Assembly (NCBI RefSeq): GCF_018129405.1 | Contig: NZ_JAFCLP010000001.1 | Coordinates: 372,001 to 436,000, forward strand | Reading direction: 5' to 3' | Source: Bradyrhizobium iriomotense | GTDB lineage: Bacteria; Pseudomonadota; Alphaproteobacteria; Rhizobiales; Xanthobacteraceae | DNA: 64,000 nt | Part shown: positions 1 through 9,417 of the stretch, piece after piece | Numbering within the stretch: position 1 is the stretch's first letter | Layout of the letters: each line of letters starts with the position of its first letter | Made by a program: the position numbers and the translations under genes | The notes under the pieces: model-generated | The model's database searches: none | The model's input: the letters and a program-made list of their open reading frames with translations, nothing else | What the model was told of the DNA's origin: nothing

Positions 1-256
1 GCTTCAGCCCGTTGATCTCGTCGCGCATGGCCCGCGCGTCGCCCACGATCCGCCGCGCCCAGTCCAGCGCCCGTTCGCCCTCGGGGGTGAAACCCTGGAA
101 GCGGGAGCCGCGCTGGACCAGCATGACGCCGAGGATCTCCTCGAGCTGCTTCAGCCCGGTCGACATGGTCGGCTGGGTGACCCCGCAGGCCTCTGCCGCG
201 CGTCCGAAATGCCGCTCCTTCGCCAGCGCCAGCAGCAGTTCAAGCTTGTCGATCAA
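1..256 (-). CDS. LysR-family transcriptional regulator, 3' part outside the window
   Basis: Only the N-terminal 85 or so codons are present; the gene runs off the left edge. The translation is a typical LysR winged helix: IDKLELLLALAKERHFGRAA, then a recognition helix with TQPTMSTGLKQLEE, then a linker helix. I chose a TTG start at 254-256 because GAGGGGA lies just upstream at good spacing and an in-frame TAG closes the frame a few codons further up; no ATG is available in this frame. It is divergent from the formate dehydrogenase operon, so it is probably that operon's regulator (FdsR type), binding the shared 225-bp intergenic region. The effector domain is not visible, so the ligand is inferred only from context. 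Confidence 0.85.
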   Translation of the reverse strand, partial: MIDKLELLLALAKERHFGRAAEACGVTQPTMSTGLKQLEEILGVMLVQRGSRFQGFTPEGERALDWARRIVGDARAMRDEINGLK

Positions 257-362
257 CCGGTCGTCCCCTCGGATTCTGTGTTGGCATGCAAGCTAGCATG
301 CCGGGCCCGCACCAACACGCAAAAACCGGCAGCCGGTGCAATCTTCATTACCACTTTCTATC

Positions 363-387
363 GATCGATTTCGGTTGCAAATCGATC
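363..387. promoter_or_regulatory. Candidate LysR operator: 9-bp inverted repeat between lysR and fdsG
   Basis: GATCGATTT (363-371) and AAATCGATC (379-387) form a perfect 9-bp inverted repeat with a 7-bp spacer. It lies about 95 bp upstream of fdsG and 105 bp upstream of the divergent LysR gene. LysR-type regulators typically bind such AT-containing dyads near divergent promoters. Assignment to the adjacent regulator is inference. Confidence 0.55.
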
Positions 388-480
388 TGAATTCGCAATC
401 GCAGCATGAGACAGCTTTATTGATCTTCGAATGATTCCAAATACTTTGCGCTGAAGGAACGCTCAGGTTGAGAACCAACA

Positions 481-969
481 ATGACAACGCTTTACGAACC
501 TCATTACGAGCCTTGGGACGAAGCGCGCGGCGCCGAGATCATCGCCGAACATGCCGGGCAGGAAGGTGCGACGCTGGTCATCCTGCACGCGCTGCAGGAA
601 GCATTCGGCTACGTGCCGGAGGCGGCGATTCCCATGGTGGCGCAGGCGCTCAACCTGTCGCGCGCCGAGGTGCATGGCGTCTTCACTTTCTACCATGATT
701 TCCGCCACAAGCCGGCCGGCCGCCACGTGCTGAAGCTGTGCCGCGCCGAAGCCTGCCAGGCTGCGGGCGGCGATGCGCTGGCTGCGCGCGCGGAGGCGAA
801 GCTTGGCGTTGCCCTCGGCAACACGACGGCCGACGATCGCGTCACGCTGGAGCCGATCTACTGCCTCGGTCTGTGCGCGACCGCCCCGTCCGCGATGCTC
901 GACGGCCGCCTCATTGGCCGGCTCGACCAGAAACGCCTCGATGCACTGGTCGCGGAGGCACAGCGATGA
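481..969 (+). CDS. fdsG: NAD-dependent formate dehydrogenase gamma subunit (NuoE-like)
   Basis: A 162-residue thioredoxin-fold [2Fe-2S] protein of the NuoE/HoxE family, the small electron-transfer subunit of soluble molybdenum formate dehydrogenase (formate + NAD+ to CO2 + NADH). Four likely cluster ligands are visible: C87 and C92 (KLCRAEAC) and C128 and C132 (YCLGLC). It is the first gene of the operon; its TGA overlaps the ATG of fdsB, indicating translational coupling. The start at 481 has only a weak GAG-containing ribosome site, but it gives the usual family length. The order gamma-beta-alpha-FdhD-delta that follows is the standard fds operon, which makes the formate dehydrogenase assignment secure over a complex I NuoE. 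Confidence 0.95.
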   Translation: MTTLYEPHYEPWDEARGAEIIAEHAGQEGATLVILHALQEAFGYVPEAAIPMVAQALNLSRAEVHGVFTFYHDFRHKPAGRHVLKLCRAEACQAAGGDALAARAEAKLGVALGNTTADDRVTLEPIYCLGLCATAPSAMLDGRLIGRLDQKRLDALVAEAQR

Positions 970-2522
970 GCATGCGTCTCTTCGTCTCCCGCGATGCGGG
1001 TGCGGTCGCTGTCGGCGCAGATGAGGTTGCGCTGGCGCTGGAGCAGGCTGCGGCCAAGCGCGGCGTTGCGATCGAGATCGTCAGGACCGGCTCGCGCGGC
1101 ATGTACTGGCTGGAGCCGCTGGTCGAGGTCGCGACACCTCAGGGCCGGATCGCCTTCGGTCCTGTGACCGAGTCCGACGTGCCCTCCCTGCTCGACGCGC
1201 TCGCCAGCAACACGCCGCATCTCTTGCGTCTCGGCGCGACCGACGAGATCCCCTGGCTGAAGCGCCAGACCCGCCTCACCTTCGCCCGTTGCGGCGTGAT
1301 CGATCCGCGCTCGCTCGACGACTACCGCGCCCATGGCGGCTACAAAGGCCTGGAGCGCGCATTGTCGCTCGGCTCGGAGGCGATCCTCGCTGAGGTCACC
1401 GCATCCGGCCTGCGCGGCCGCGGCGGCGCCGGCTTCCCGACCGGCATCAAGTGGAAGACGGTCGCGCAGGCCAAGGCCGACCGCAAATTCATCGTCTGCA
1501 ATGCCGACGAAGGCGACAGCGGCACCTTTGCCGACCGCATGATCATGGAAGGCGATCCCTTCCTGGTGATCGAGGGCATGACGACCGCCGGCATCACCGT
1601 CGGCGCGACCAAGGGCTACATCTACATCCGCAGCGAATATCCGCACGCGGTCGAGGCCATGAACGCGGCCATCCAGGCAGCCAAGCGCGGCGGCTACCTC
1701 GGCGACAAGATCGGCGGCTCCGCCTACAGCTTCGATCTCGAAGTCCGGGTCGGCGCCGGCGCCTATGTCTGCGGCGAGGAGACCTCGCTGCTGGAGAGTC
1801 TGGAAGGCCGTCGCGGCATCGTGCGCGCCAAGCCGCCGCTGCCGGCGCATCACGGCCTGTTCGGCAAGCCGACCGTCATCAACAACGTGCTGTCGTTCGC
1901 CGCGATCCCCTTCATCCTCGCCGAAGGCGCCAAGGCCTACGCGGATTTCGGCATGGGCCGCTCGCGCGGCACGATGCCGATCCAGCTCGCCGGCAACATC
2001 CGCCACGGCGGCCTGTTCGAGACCGCGTTCGGCGTGACGCTCGGCGAGCTCGTCGACGACATCGGCGGCGGCACCTTCACCGGCCGCCCGGTACGCGCCG
2101 TGCAGGTCGGCGGCCCGCTCGGCGCCTACTTCCCGCGTGCCCTGTTCGACACGCCGTTCGATTACGAGGCTTTTGCCGCGCGCGACGGCCTGATCGGCCA
2201 TGGCGGCATCGTCGTGTTCGACGACAGCGTCGACATGCGCAGGCAGGCGCGTTTCGCGATGGAGTTCTGCGCCGTCGAATCCTGCGGCAAGTGCACGCCG
2301 TGCCGGATCGGCTCGACCCGCGGCGTCGAGACCATCGAGAAGATCATCAACGGCGAGCGCGTCCATGAAAACCTCGCGCTCGTCGAGGACCTCTGCAACA
2401 CCATGAAATTCGGCTCGCTCTGCGCACTCGGCGGCTTCACGCCCTACCCCGTGCTCAGCGCGTTGAAGCACTTCCGGGAGGATTTCGCACCCATCCCGAC
2501 CACGCTTCAGGCCGCGGAATAG
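966..2522 (+). CDS. fdsB: NAD-dependent formate dehydrogenase beta subunit (NuoF-like, FMN/NAD binding)
   Basis: A 518-residue diaphorase subunit that carries FMN and a [4Fe-4S] cluster and reduces NAD+. A short thioredoxin-like N-terminus (about 1-90) precedes the NuoF core. The glycine-rich FMN/NAD loop GLRGRGGAGFPTG is at about 148-160, followed by GAGAYVCGEETSLLES. The cluster ligands are C440, C443, C446 (SCGKCTPC) and C486 (GSLCALGG). The frame is open further upstream, but the ATG at 966 overlaps the fdsG stop as ATGA and begins the conserved N-terminus, so I reject a longer start. It is followed 10 bp later by fdsA. Confidence 0.96.
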   Translation: MSMRLFVSRDAGAVAVGADEVALALEQAAAKRGVAIEIVRTGSRGMYWLEPLVEVATPQGRIAFGPVTESDVPSLLDALASNTPHLLRLGATDEIPWLKRQTRLTFARCGVIDPRSLDDYRAHGGYKGLERALSLGSEAILAEVTASGLRGRGGAGFPTGIKWKTVAQAKADRKFIVCNADEGDSGTFADRMIMEGDPFLVIEGMTTAGITVGATKGYIYIRSEYPHAVEAMNAAIQAAKRGGYLGDKIGGSAYSFDLEVRVGAGAYVCGEETSLLESLEGRRGIVRAKPPLPAHHGLFGKPTVINNVLSFAAIPFILAEGAKAYADFGMGRSRGTMPIQLAGNIRHGGLFETAFGVTLGELVDDIGGGTFTGRPVRAVQVGGPLGAYFPRALFDTPFDYEAFAARDGLIGHGGIVVFDDSVDMRRQARFAMEFCAVESCGKCTPCRIGSTRGVETIEKIINGERVHENLALVEDLCNTMKFGSLCALGGFTPYPVLSALKHFREDFAPIPTTLQAAE

Positions 2523-2532
2523 GAGAACGACG

Positions 2533-5418
2533 ATGTCTCTGATCGAAGAAATCGACTACGGCACGCCGCGTTCGAAATCGGAAACGATGGTGACGCTGAC
2601 CATCGACGGCAACCAGGTCACGGTGCCCGAGGGCACCTCGATCATGCGTGCCGCGATGGACGCCGGCCACCAGATCCCGAAGCTTTGCGCGACCGACATG
2701 GTGGATGCATTCGGCTCCTGCCGCCTCTGCCTCGTCGAGATCGAGGGCCGCGCGGGGACGCCGGCCTCGTGCACCACGCCGGTCATGAACGGCCTCGTCG
2801 TGCACACCCAGACCGAGCGGCTGAAGAAGCTGCGCAAGGGCGTGATGGAACTCTACATCTCCGACCATCCGCTCGACTGCCTCACCTGCGGCGCCAACGG
2901 CGATTGCGAATTGCAGGACATGGCCGGTGCGGTCGGCCTGCGCGACGTGCGCTACGGCTATGAGGGCGAGAACCACGTCTTCGCCAAGACACCTGGAAAG
3001 ACCGACGGCTGCACCAACGACCACTGGATGCCGAAGGACGAGTCCAACCCGTACTTCACCTATGATCCCTCCAAGTGCATCGTCTGCTCGCGCTGTGTCC
3101 GCGCCTGCGAGGAGGTGCAAGGCACCTTCGCGCTGACCATCTCGGGCCGCGGCTTCGACAGCCGGGTCTCGCCGGGCATGAGCGAAAGCTTCCTCGGCTC
3201 CGAATGCGTCTCCTGCGGCGCCTGCGTGCAGGCCTGCCCGACCGCGACGCTGACGGAAAAGTCCGTGATCGAGATCGGCCAGCCCGAACATTCGGTCGTC
3301 ACCACCTGCGCCTATTGCGGCGTCGGCTGCGCCTTCAAGGCCGAGATGCGCGGCGAGGAAGTGGTGCGCATGGTGCCGTACAAGGACGGCAAGGCCAATC
3401 GCGGCCATTCCTGCGTCAAGGGCCGCTTCGCCTGGGGCTATACCAACCACAAGGAACGCATTCTCAAGCCGATGATCCGCGAGCGGATCGAGGATCCCTG
3501 GCGTGAAGTGTCCTGGGACGAGGCATTCTCGTTTGCCGCGGCGAAGATGCGCGGCATCCAGAAGAAGTACGGGCGCGACGCCATCGGCGGCATCACCTCG
3601 TCGCGCTGCACCAATGAAGAGACCTATCTGGTGCAGAAGCTGATCCGCGCCGGCTTCGGCAACAACAATGTCGACACCTGCGCCCGCGTCTGCCACTCGC
3701 CGACCGGCTATGGCCTCGCCACCACCTTCGGCACCTCCGCCGGCACGCAGGATTTCGACTCGGTCGAGGACACCGACGTCGTCGTCGTGATCGGCGCTAA
3801 TCCGGCCTCCGCTCACCCCGTCTTCGCCTCGCGCCTGAAGAAGCGGCTGCGCCAGGGCGCCAAGCTGATCGTGATCGATCCGCGCCGCACCGAGATGGTG
3901 GAATCGCCGCATGTGAAGGCGCTGCACCTGCCCCTGATGCCCGGCACCAATGTCGCGGTCATGACCGCGCTGGCGCATGTCATCGTCACCGAAGGCCTCG
4001 TCAACGAAGCTTTCGTGCGCGAGCGCTGCGACTGGAGCGAGTTCGAGGAATGGGCGGCCTTCGTGGCCCAGCCGAACAACAGCCCGGAAGCCACCGCCAT
4101 CCTCACCGGCGTCGATCCCAAGGCGCTGCGCGAAGCCGCGCGGACCTACGCCACCGGCGGCAACGGCGCGATCTATTACGGCCTCGGCGTCACCGAGCAC
4201 AGCCAGGGTTCGACCACCGTGATCGCGATCGCGAACCTTGCGATGGTAACCGGCAATATCGGCCGTCCCGGCGTCGGCGTGAACCCGCTGCGCGGCCAGA
4301 ACAACGTGCAGGGCTCCTGCGACATGGGCTCGTTCCCGCACGAGCTGCCCGGCTATCGCCACATCTCGGGCGACGCCGTGCGCGACCAGTTCGAGGCGCT
4401 CTGGAACGTCAAGCTCAACCCCGAGCCGGGCCTGCGCATTCCCAACATGTTCGACGCTGCGGTCGAAGGCACGTTCATGGGGATCTACGTGCAGGGCGAG
4501 GACATCCTGCAGTCCGACCCCAACACCAGCCACGTGGTGGCGGCACTCTCGGCGATGGAATGCGTCATCGTCCACGACCTCTTCCTGAACGAGACCGCGA
4601 ACTACGCCCACGTCTTCCTGCCCGGCTCGAGCTTCCTCGAGAAGGACGGCACCTTCACCAACGCCGAGCGCCGCATCCAGCGCGTGCGCAAGGTGATGAC
4701 GCCGAAGAACGGCATGGCCGACTGGGAGGTCACCATCGGCCTTGCCAAGGCGATGGGCTTCGAGATGAAGTACAGCCACCCCTCCGAGATCATGGACGAG
4801 ATCGCGGCGCTGACCCCGACTTTCGCCGGCGTCTCCTACGCCAAGCTCGACGAGCTCGGCTCGGTGCAGTGGCCTTGCAACGAGAAGGCGCCCGAAGGCA
4901 CGCCGGTGATGCATATCGACGGCTTCGTCCGCGGCAAGGGCAAGTTCGTCGTCACCGAATATGTCGCGACCGACGAGCGCACCGGCCCGCGCTATCCGCT
5001 GCTGCTCACCACGGGCCGCATCCTCAGCCAGTACAATGTCGGCGCGCAGACGCGGCGCACCGACAACGTGGTCTGGCATGCCGAGGATCGCCTCGAGATC
5101 CATCCGCACGATGCCGAGCAGCGCGGCGTGCGCGACGGCGACTGGGTGCGGCTGAAGAGCCGCGCCGGCGAGACCACGCTGCGCGCGGAGATCACCGACC
5201 GCGTCGCGCCCGGCGTCGTCTACACCACCTTCCACCACCCGGACACGCAGGCCAACGTCATCACCACGGACTATTCGGACTGGGCGACCAACTGCCCCGA
5301 ATACAAGGTGACGGCGGTGCAGGTCTCGCCCTCGAACGGCCCGTCCGACTGGCAGAAGGCCTACGACGCGCAGGCGCGGCAATCCCGCCGCATCGTACCG
5401 GCCGAGGCCGCGGAGTAA
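2533..5418 (+). CDS. fdsA: NAD-dependent formate dehydrogenase alpha subunit (molybdenum catalytic subunit)
   Basis: A 961-residue catalytic subunit holding the bis-MGD molybdenum site. The N-terminal [2Fe-2S] ferredoxin domain has C52, C63, C66 and C80. A His/Cys-type cluster follows (HPLDCLTCGANGDC), then two ferredoxin-like [4Fe-4S] motifs (CIVCSRCVRAC and CVSCGACVQAC), then the active-domain [4Fe-4S] site (CAYCGVGC). The catalytic pair is C387-H388 in RVCHSPT, so this is the cysteine, not selenocysteine, form; there is no in-frame TGA. The C-terminal molybdopterin-dinucleotide domain ends near 930. A strong AGGAGA ribosome site precedes the ATG. It is a cytoplasmic enzyme of the FdsGBAD type known from Rhodobacter and Cupriavidus. 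Confidence 0.97.
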   Translation: MSLIEEIDYGTPRSKSETMVTLTIDGNQVTVPEGTSIMRAAMDAGHQIPKLCATDMVDAFGSCRLCLVEIEGRAGTPASCTTPVMNGLVVHTQTERLKKLRKGVMELYISDHPLDCLTCGANGDCELQDMAGAVGLRDVRYGYEGENHVFAKTPGKTDGCTNDHWMPKDESNPYFTYDPSKCIVCSRCVRACEEVQGTFALTISGRGFDSRVSPGMSESFLGSECVSCGACVQACPTATLTEKSVIEIGQPEHSVVTTCAYCGVGCAFKAEMRGEEVVRMVPYKDGKANRGHSCVKGRFAWGYTNHKERILKPMIRERIEDPWREVSWDEAFSFAAAKMRGIQKKYGRDAIGGITSSRCTNEETYLVQKLIRAGFGNNNVDTCARVCHSPTGYGLATTFGTSAGTQDFDSVEDTDVVVVIGANPASAHPVFASRLKKRLRQGAKLIVIDPRRTEMVESPHVKALHLPLMPGTNVAVMTALAHVIVTEGLVNEAFVRERCDWSEFEEWAAFVAQPNNSPEATAILTGVDPKALREAARTYATGGNGAIYYGLGVTEHSQGSTTVIAIANLAMVTGNIGRPGVGVNPLRGQNNVQGSCDMGSFPHELPGYRHISGDAVRDQFEALWNVKLNPEPGLRIPNMFDAAVEGTFMGIYVQGEDILQSDPNTSHVVAALSAMECVIVHDLFLNETANYAHVFLPGSSFLEKDGTFTNAERRIQRVRKVMTPKNGMADWEVTIGLAKAMGFEMKYSHPSEIMDEIAALTPTFAGVSYAKLDELGSVQWPCNEKAPEGTPVMHIDGFVRGKGKFVVTEYVATDERTGPRYPLLLTTGRILSQYNVGAQTRRTDNVVWHAEDRLEIHPHDAEQRGVRDGDWVRLKSRAGETTLRAEITDRVAPGVVYTTFHHPDTQANVITTDYSDWATNCPEYKVTAVQVSPSNGPSDWQKAYDAQARQSRRIVPAEAAE

Positions 5419-5422
5419 CGGC

Positions 5423-6250
5423 ATGCACGTGCCCGTCCAGGCCATCGACCGCGAGATCTGGCGCGACGGCGTCGCGTCCGAAGGGGCACGATTGATCCCC
5501 GAGGAGACGCCGCTGGCGCTGACCTACAATGGCGGCACCTATGCCGTCATGATGGGGACGCCGCAGAACCTCGAGGATTTTGCCGTCGGCTTCAGTCTCG
5601 ACGAAGGCATCATCAAGTCGGTCGACGACATCAAGTCGCTCGAGGTGGTCCGCCTCGACGACGGCATCGAGCTCAGGATGTGGCTCGCACCGGAAGATGC
5701 GGCACTCATCAGCGAGCGCCGCCGCCACGTCGCAGGTCCCACCGGCTGCGGCATCTGCGGCATCGAGTCCATTGCCGAGGCGGTGCGCCCTGCGGCGGTC
5801 GTACCGCACGGGCAGACCTTCACGCCGGAAGAAATCATGGCGGCGATGCAGGCGATCGCACCGCTGCAATCGATCAATCTGCAGACCCGCGCCGTTCACG
5901 CCGCCGCGTTCTGGTCTCCTGCCGGCAACATCGTCGCGCTGCGGGAGGACGTCGGCCGCCATAACGCGCTCGACAAGCTCGCTGGCGCGCTGGCGCGCAG
6001 CCGCACCGATGCGCGCGGCGGCATGGTGCTGCTGACCAGCCGGGTCTCGGTCGAGATGGTGCAGAAGACCGCCGCGATCGGCGCGCCGGTGATGGTCGCG
6101 GTCTCCGCGCCGACCGCGCTCGCGGTGCGCACTGCGGAAGCCGCGGGCATCACGCTGATCGCCATTGCCCGCCAGGACGGGTTCGAAGTGTTTTCGCATG
6201 GTGGCCGGATTATCGCCCGCCATGCCACGGAGGTTGCCGATGTCGCCTGA
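5423..6250 (+). CDS. fdhD: Formate dehydrogenase accessory sulfurtransferase FdhD
   Basis: A 275-residue FdhD. In this family the protein passes sulfur from a cysteine desulfurase to the molybdenum cofactor, forming the Mo=S ligand that formate dehydrogenase needs. The CxxC motif is present as C109-G-I-C112 within TGCGICGIES. The conserved REDVGRHNALDKL segment binds the nucleotide part of the cofactor. It starts 4 bp after the fdsA stop, so it is co-expressed with its client enzyme. Its last codons overlap the start of fdsD. Confidence 0.95.
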   Translation: MHVPVQAIDREIWRDGVASEGARLIPEETPLALTYNGGTYAVMMGTPQNLEDFAVGFSLDEGIIKSVDDIKSLEVVRLDDGIELRMWLAPEDAALISERRRHVAGPTGCGICGIESIAEAVRPAAVVPHGQTFTPEEIMAAMQAIAPLQSINLQTRAVHAAAFWSPAGNIVALREDVGRHNALDKLAGALARSRTDARGGMVLLTSRVSVEMVQKTAAIGAPVMVAVSAPTALAVRTAEAAGITLIAIARQDGFEVFSHGGRIIARHATEVADVA

Positions 6251-6473
6251 CCGCCTGATCTACATGGCCAACCAGATCGGCAAGTTCTTCCAGAGCCAGG
6301 GCCACGACAAGGCCGTGCCGGGGATCGCCGAGCACATCAAGAAGTTCTGGGATCCCCGGATGAAGCGCGCGATCTTCGCCCATCTCGATGCCGGCGGCGT
6401 GGGCCTGGAACCGAACGTGCGCGAAGCCCTCACCGCGCTGAAGCAGACGACGAGCCTTCCAGCAGCGCCCTGA
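6240..6473 (+). CDS. fdsD: Formate dehydrogenase delta subunit
   Basis: A 77-residue small subunit found only at the end of fds operons; it associates with the FdsGBA complex and is needed for full activity in related bacteria. The ATG at 6240 lies inside the end of fdhD (11-bp overlap), and the body (LIYMANQIGKFFQSQGHDKA followed by IKKFWDPRMK) matches the family pattern. The frame is open upstream, but earlier starts would extend only into fdhD coding sequence. Its 3' end overlaps the convergent glnE gene by 44 bp, so there is no intergenic terminator between the two units. Confidence 0.9.
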   Translation: MSPDRLIYMANQIGKFFQSQGHDKAVPGIAEHIKKFWDPRMKRAIFAHLDAGGVGLEPNVREALTALKQTTSLPAAP

Positions 6474-9417
6474 ACACGCGCCGCACCTCGCTCTGCGTTT
6501 CCTTCACACGGGCCTCCAGCGAGGAGAAGTCCGGCGCATCGCCGGCGCGCGCCATCACGCGCTGCAGATCCGTGCCGGCGGTTTCCGGCTTGAAGCGGTC
6601 GCTGACGCAGAGCCGCAGGATCTGCGTCAAATCGTGATAGAGCCGCGCGGCGGCACGCAGGATCTCGGTCTCCGATTGTCCGAGCACACCGAGCCTGCAG
6701 GCATTTTCCAGCACCTGCAGCGTGCTGACGTCGAGGATCTCGGGCTTGTCATGGGCATGCACGAGCTGGAGATATTGCGCGATGAAGTCGATGTCGATCA
6801 TGCCGCCGGCGGCATATTTGAGATCCCAATAGTCGGTCTCGCCCTTCTCCTGGCCGATCGCGCGGCGCATGTCGGCGACGTCGTTGCCGATGACCGCACC
6901 ATCGCGGCGGCGGGTCAGGACATCGCGGATGACGCGCTCGATGCGTTCCCGGAATTCAGGCGACGCCGACACCACGCGTGCACGCGTCAGCGCCATGTGC
7001 TCCCAGGTCCAGGCCTCGTTGGCCTGGTAGTCTGCGAAGGAGGCGAGGCTCGACGCCACCGGGCCGGCGCGCCCTGACGGGCGCAGCCTCATGTCTATCT
7101 CGTAGAGCACGCCGTAATTGGTCCGCGTCGTGAAGGCGCTGATCAGGCGCTGGGTAAAGCGGGCGAAATAATGCGCGCCTTGCAGCGGCTTCGGCCCATC
7201 CGAGTCCGGGTTCTCGGCGTCGAAATCGTAGAGCAGGATCAGGTCGAGATCGGACGAGGCCGTCATCTCGCGGCTGCCGAGCCGGCCCATCGCGATGATC
7301 GCGGTCTCCTGTCCCTTGATCCGGCCGTGCTGGGCGGCAAAGCGGTCGGCGACGAGGCCGTGCACGGTGTGGACGATGCCTTCGGCGACATCGGCAAAGG
7401 CGGTGCTCGCCTGCTGCGCCGAGACGGTGCCGGACAGGATGCGCGTGCCGATCAGGAACAGGCTCTCCTGCCCGAACAGGCGCAGGCGATCGAGGAACTC
7501 CTCGTAGGAGGCGGCGTCCTGCACGGTCGCAGCTAACCGCCCGGACAATTCCAGCCTGTCGGGCATCGCGCCGAAGAAGCGCGGATCGATCAGGCCGTCC
7601 ATAAGCTGCGGCTGCCGCGCCAGCATCTCGCCGAGCCGTGGGGCAGCGCCCAGCACCAGCGCCACCAGCGCTACGAGGTCGCGGTTCTGGCCGAGCAGCG
7701 TGATCAGCCGGCCGCCACGCTGGAGCGCGCCGAGGAAGTGATCGAACGCCACGACGGCGCGGTCCGGCTCCTCGGCATGCGCGAGACCGTCGATCAGCGC
7801 CGGCACGAACTCGATGAAGGCGCTTCGCGTCGCCTCATTGCGGAAGACGCGATAGTCGCCGGTGATCCAGTCGCGCACGGTTTGCGCGACGGCGGCGGGC
7901 TTCTTGAAGCCGAGCGTCGCCAGGTGGTGGAGCAGGCGCGGGTCATCGGGACCCGCACTGTAGTCCAGAGCCGGCAGACTTGCCGTGCCGGTCGGATCAT
8001 CGCCCTCGAATAGCTTTTCGTAGTGTCCCTGGACGATCTCGAGCTGGCGCAGCAAATCGCGCGCAAAGCCTTCGCGATCGGGATAGCCGAAGAAGCGCGC
8101 AAAGCGCTCGACTGCCTCCTTGTCGTCGGGCAGCGCGTGGGTCTGCTCGTCCGCGATCATCTGGAGGCGATGCTCGACCCGGCGCAGGAATTCGTACGCG
8201 GTGGTCAGTTCGTCCCGCGCGTCAAAGGTGATCCAGTTGCTGGTGGCGAGCACGTCGAGCGCCCTGAGCGTCGGCCGCACCCGTAGTTGCGGATGGCGGC
8301 CGCCGGCGATCAGCTGCTGGGTCTGCGCGAAGAACTCGATCTCGCGAATGCCGCCGCGGCCGACCTTGACGTTGTGGCCCTCGACCGCCACTTCGCTCTG
8401 GCCGCGATAGGTCTGCATCTGCCGCTTCATGTCGTGGACATCGGCAAGCGCGGCAAAATCGAGATGCTTGCGCCACACGAACGGCGCGATCTCGGCGAGC
8501 AGCGCCTCGCCCGCCCTGGCATCGCCGGCACAGGCGCGCGCCTTGATCATCGCGGCGCGCTCCCAGGTGCGCCCTTCCCGCTCGTAGTAGTTCAGCGCCG
8601 CGTGCCGCGAGATCGCGACCTGCGTCGAGGACGGATCGGGGCGCAGGCGCAAATCGACGCGGAAGACATAACCGTCATAGGTGCGCTGCTGCAGGATGCG
8701 CGCCATGCCCTGCGTCACCCGGACGAAGAACGGCTGCGGCTCGATGTCGGGCGCGAGCGTCGTTGCGTCAGGGTCGAAGAACACGATGAGATCGATGTCG
8801 CTGGAATAGTTCAGCTCGCCCGCCCCCATCTTGCCCATCGCAAGCACGATCAGGCCGCAGCCTTCTTCCGGTGCCTCCGGATTGGGCGGCAGTATCTTTC
8901 CGCGTGCGGCTTCCTGCCGCAGTTGATACTGCAGCGCCGCCTGCACCGAGGAGACCGCGACGTCGGTCAATGCTGCCGTCACTTGCATCACCGGCCAGAC
9001 GCCGCCGATGTCGCACAGCGCGGTCAGCAGCGCCGCCTCCGCCTTCATGCGGCGGAGCAGTCGCATCACCTCGGCTTCGTCGGATGCCGCGAACACCGCG
9101 CCCCTTGCCTCAGCGATCAGCGCGGCGAGATGCGCATCCGGATCGCATTCGAGCAGCCGGATCAGGCGCACCGCATCGGCGCGCACCAGATCGAACAGAT
9201 AGGGCGAGAATTCCGCGATGCCGGCCAGGATATTCCGGGCGAAGGGACGAATCAGCAACGCTCCAAGACGGGCCGAGTGTGCCGGCTCGAGCTCGGCCAG
9301 CCAGCTTTCGAGACGGCGTTCGTCGGTTGTGGAAGCGACAATATGGGGAGCCTCCGCGAAGCGTGCGGCGAGGCTCTCACCATGCTTGTCCGCGTTTCCC
9401 GGCGCGGAGTGGTTCAT
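6430..9417 (-). CDS. glnE: Bifunctional glutamine synthetase adenylyltransferase/deadenylylase
   Basis: A 995-residue GlnE. It adenylylates glutamine synthetase under nitrogen sufficiency and removes AMP under limitation, guided by PII. Both nucleotidyltransferase domains carry intact Gx..SSDxDL metal sites: GAGELNYSSDIDL at about 198-210 (deadenylylase half) and SREMTASSDLDL at about 712-723 (adenylyltransferase half). Length is normal for the family. The start ATG overlaps the stop of the upstream histidine kinase as ATGA, so glnE is the distal gene of the kinase/regulator transcript. Both catalytic sites look functional. Confidence 0.96.
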   Translation of the reverse strand: MNHSAPGNADKHGESLAARFAEAPHIVASTTDERRLESWLAELEPAHSARLGALLIRPFARNILAGIAEFSPYLFDLVRADAVRLIRLLECDPDAHLAALIAEARGAVFAASDEAEVMRLLRRMKAEAALLTALCDIGGVWPVMQVTAALTDVAVSSVQAALQYQLRQEAARGKILPPNPEAPEEGCGLIVLAMGKMGAGELNYSSDIDLIVFFDPDATTLAPDIEPQPFFVRVTQGMARILQQRTYDGYVFRVDLRLRPDPSSTQVAISRHAALNYYEREGRTWERAAMIKARACAGDARAGEALLAEIAPFVWRKHLDFAALADVHDMKRQMQTYRGQSEVAVEGHNVKVGRGGIREIEFFAQTQQLIAGGRHPQLRVRPTLRALDVLATSNWITFDARDELTTAYEFLRRVEHRLQMIADEQTHALPDDKEAVERFARFFGYPDREGFARDLLRQLEIVQGHYEKLFEGDDPTGTASLPALDYSAGPDDPRLLHHLATLGFKKPAAVAQTVRDWITGDYRVFRNEATRSAFIEFVPALIDGLAHAEEPDRAVVAFDHFLGALQRGGRLITLLGQNRDLVALVALVLGAAPRLGEMLARQPQLMDGLIDPRFFGAMPDRLELSGRLAATVQDAASYEEFLDRLRLFGQESLFLIGTRILSGTVSAQQASTAFADVAEGIVHTVHGLVADRFAAQHGRIKGQETAIIAMGRLGSREMTASSDLDLILLYDFDAENPDSDGPKPLQGAHYFARFTQRLISAFTTRTNYGVLYEIDMRLRPSGRAGPVASSLASFADYQANEAWTWEHMALTRARVVSASPEFRERIERVIRDVLTRRRDGAVIGNDVADMRRAIGQEKGETDYWDLKYAAGGMIDIDFIAQYLQLVHAHDKPEILDVSTLQVLENACRLGVLGQSETEILRAAARLYHDLTQILRLCVSDRFKPETAGTDLQRVMARAGDAPDFSSLEARVKETQSEVRRVFRALLEGSSSASAR

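Noticed and set aside
738-965. Upstream extension of fdsB in frame
   Set aside because: It lies wholly in fdsG; the ATG at 966 gives the family N-terminus and an ATGA junction.
858-2471. 537-codon open frame antisense to fdsB
   Set aside because: Same cause; fdsB on the other strand has all conserved ligands.
2455-5445. 996-codon open frame antisense to fdsA
   Set aside because: It mirrors a gene with full cofactor motifs; such long antisense frames arise from GC-rich third positions. The translation is rich in His, Asp, Arg and Gly and has no family character.
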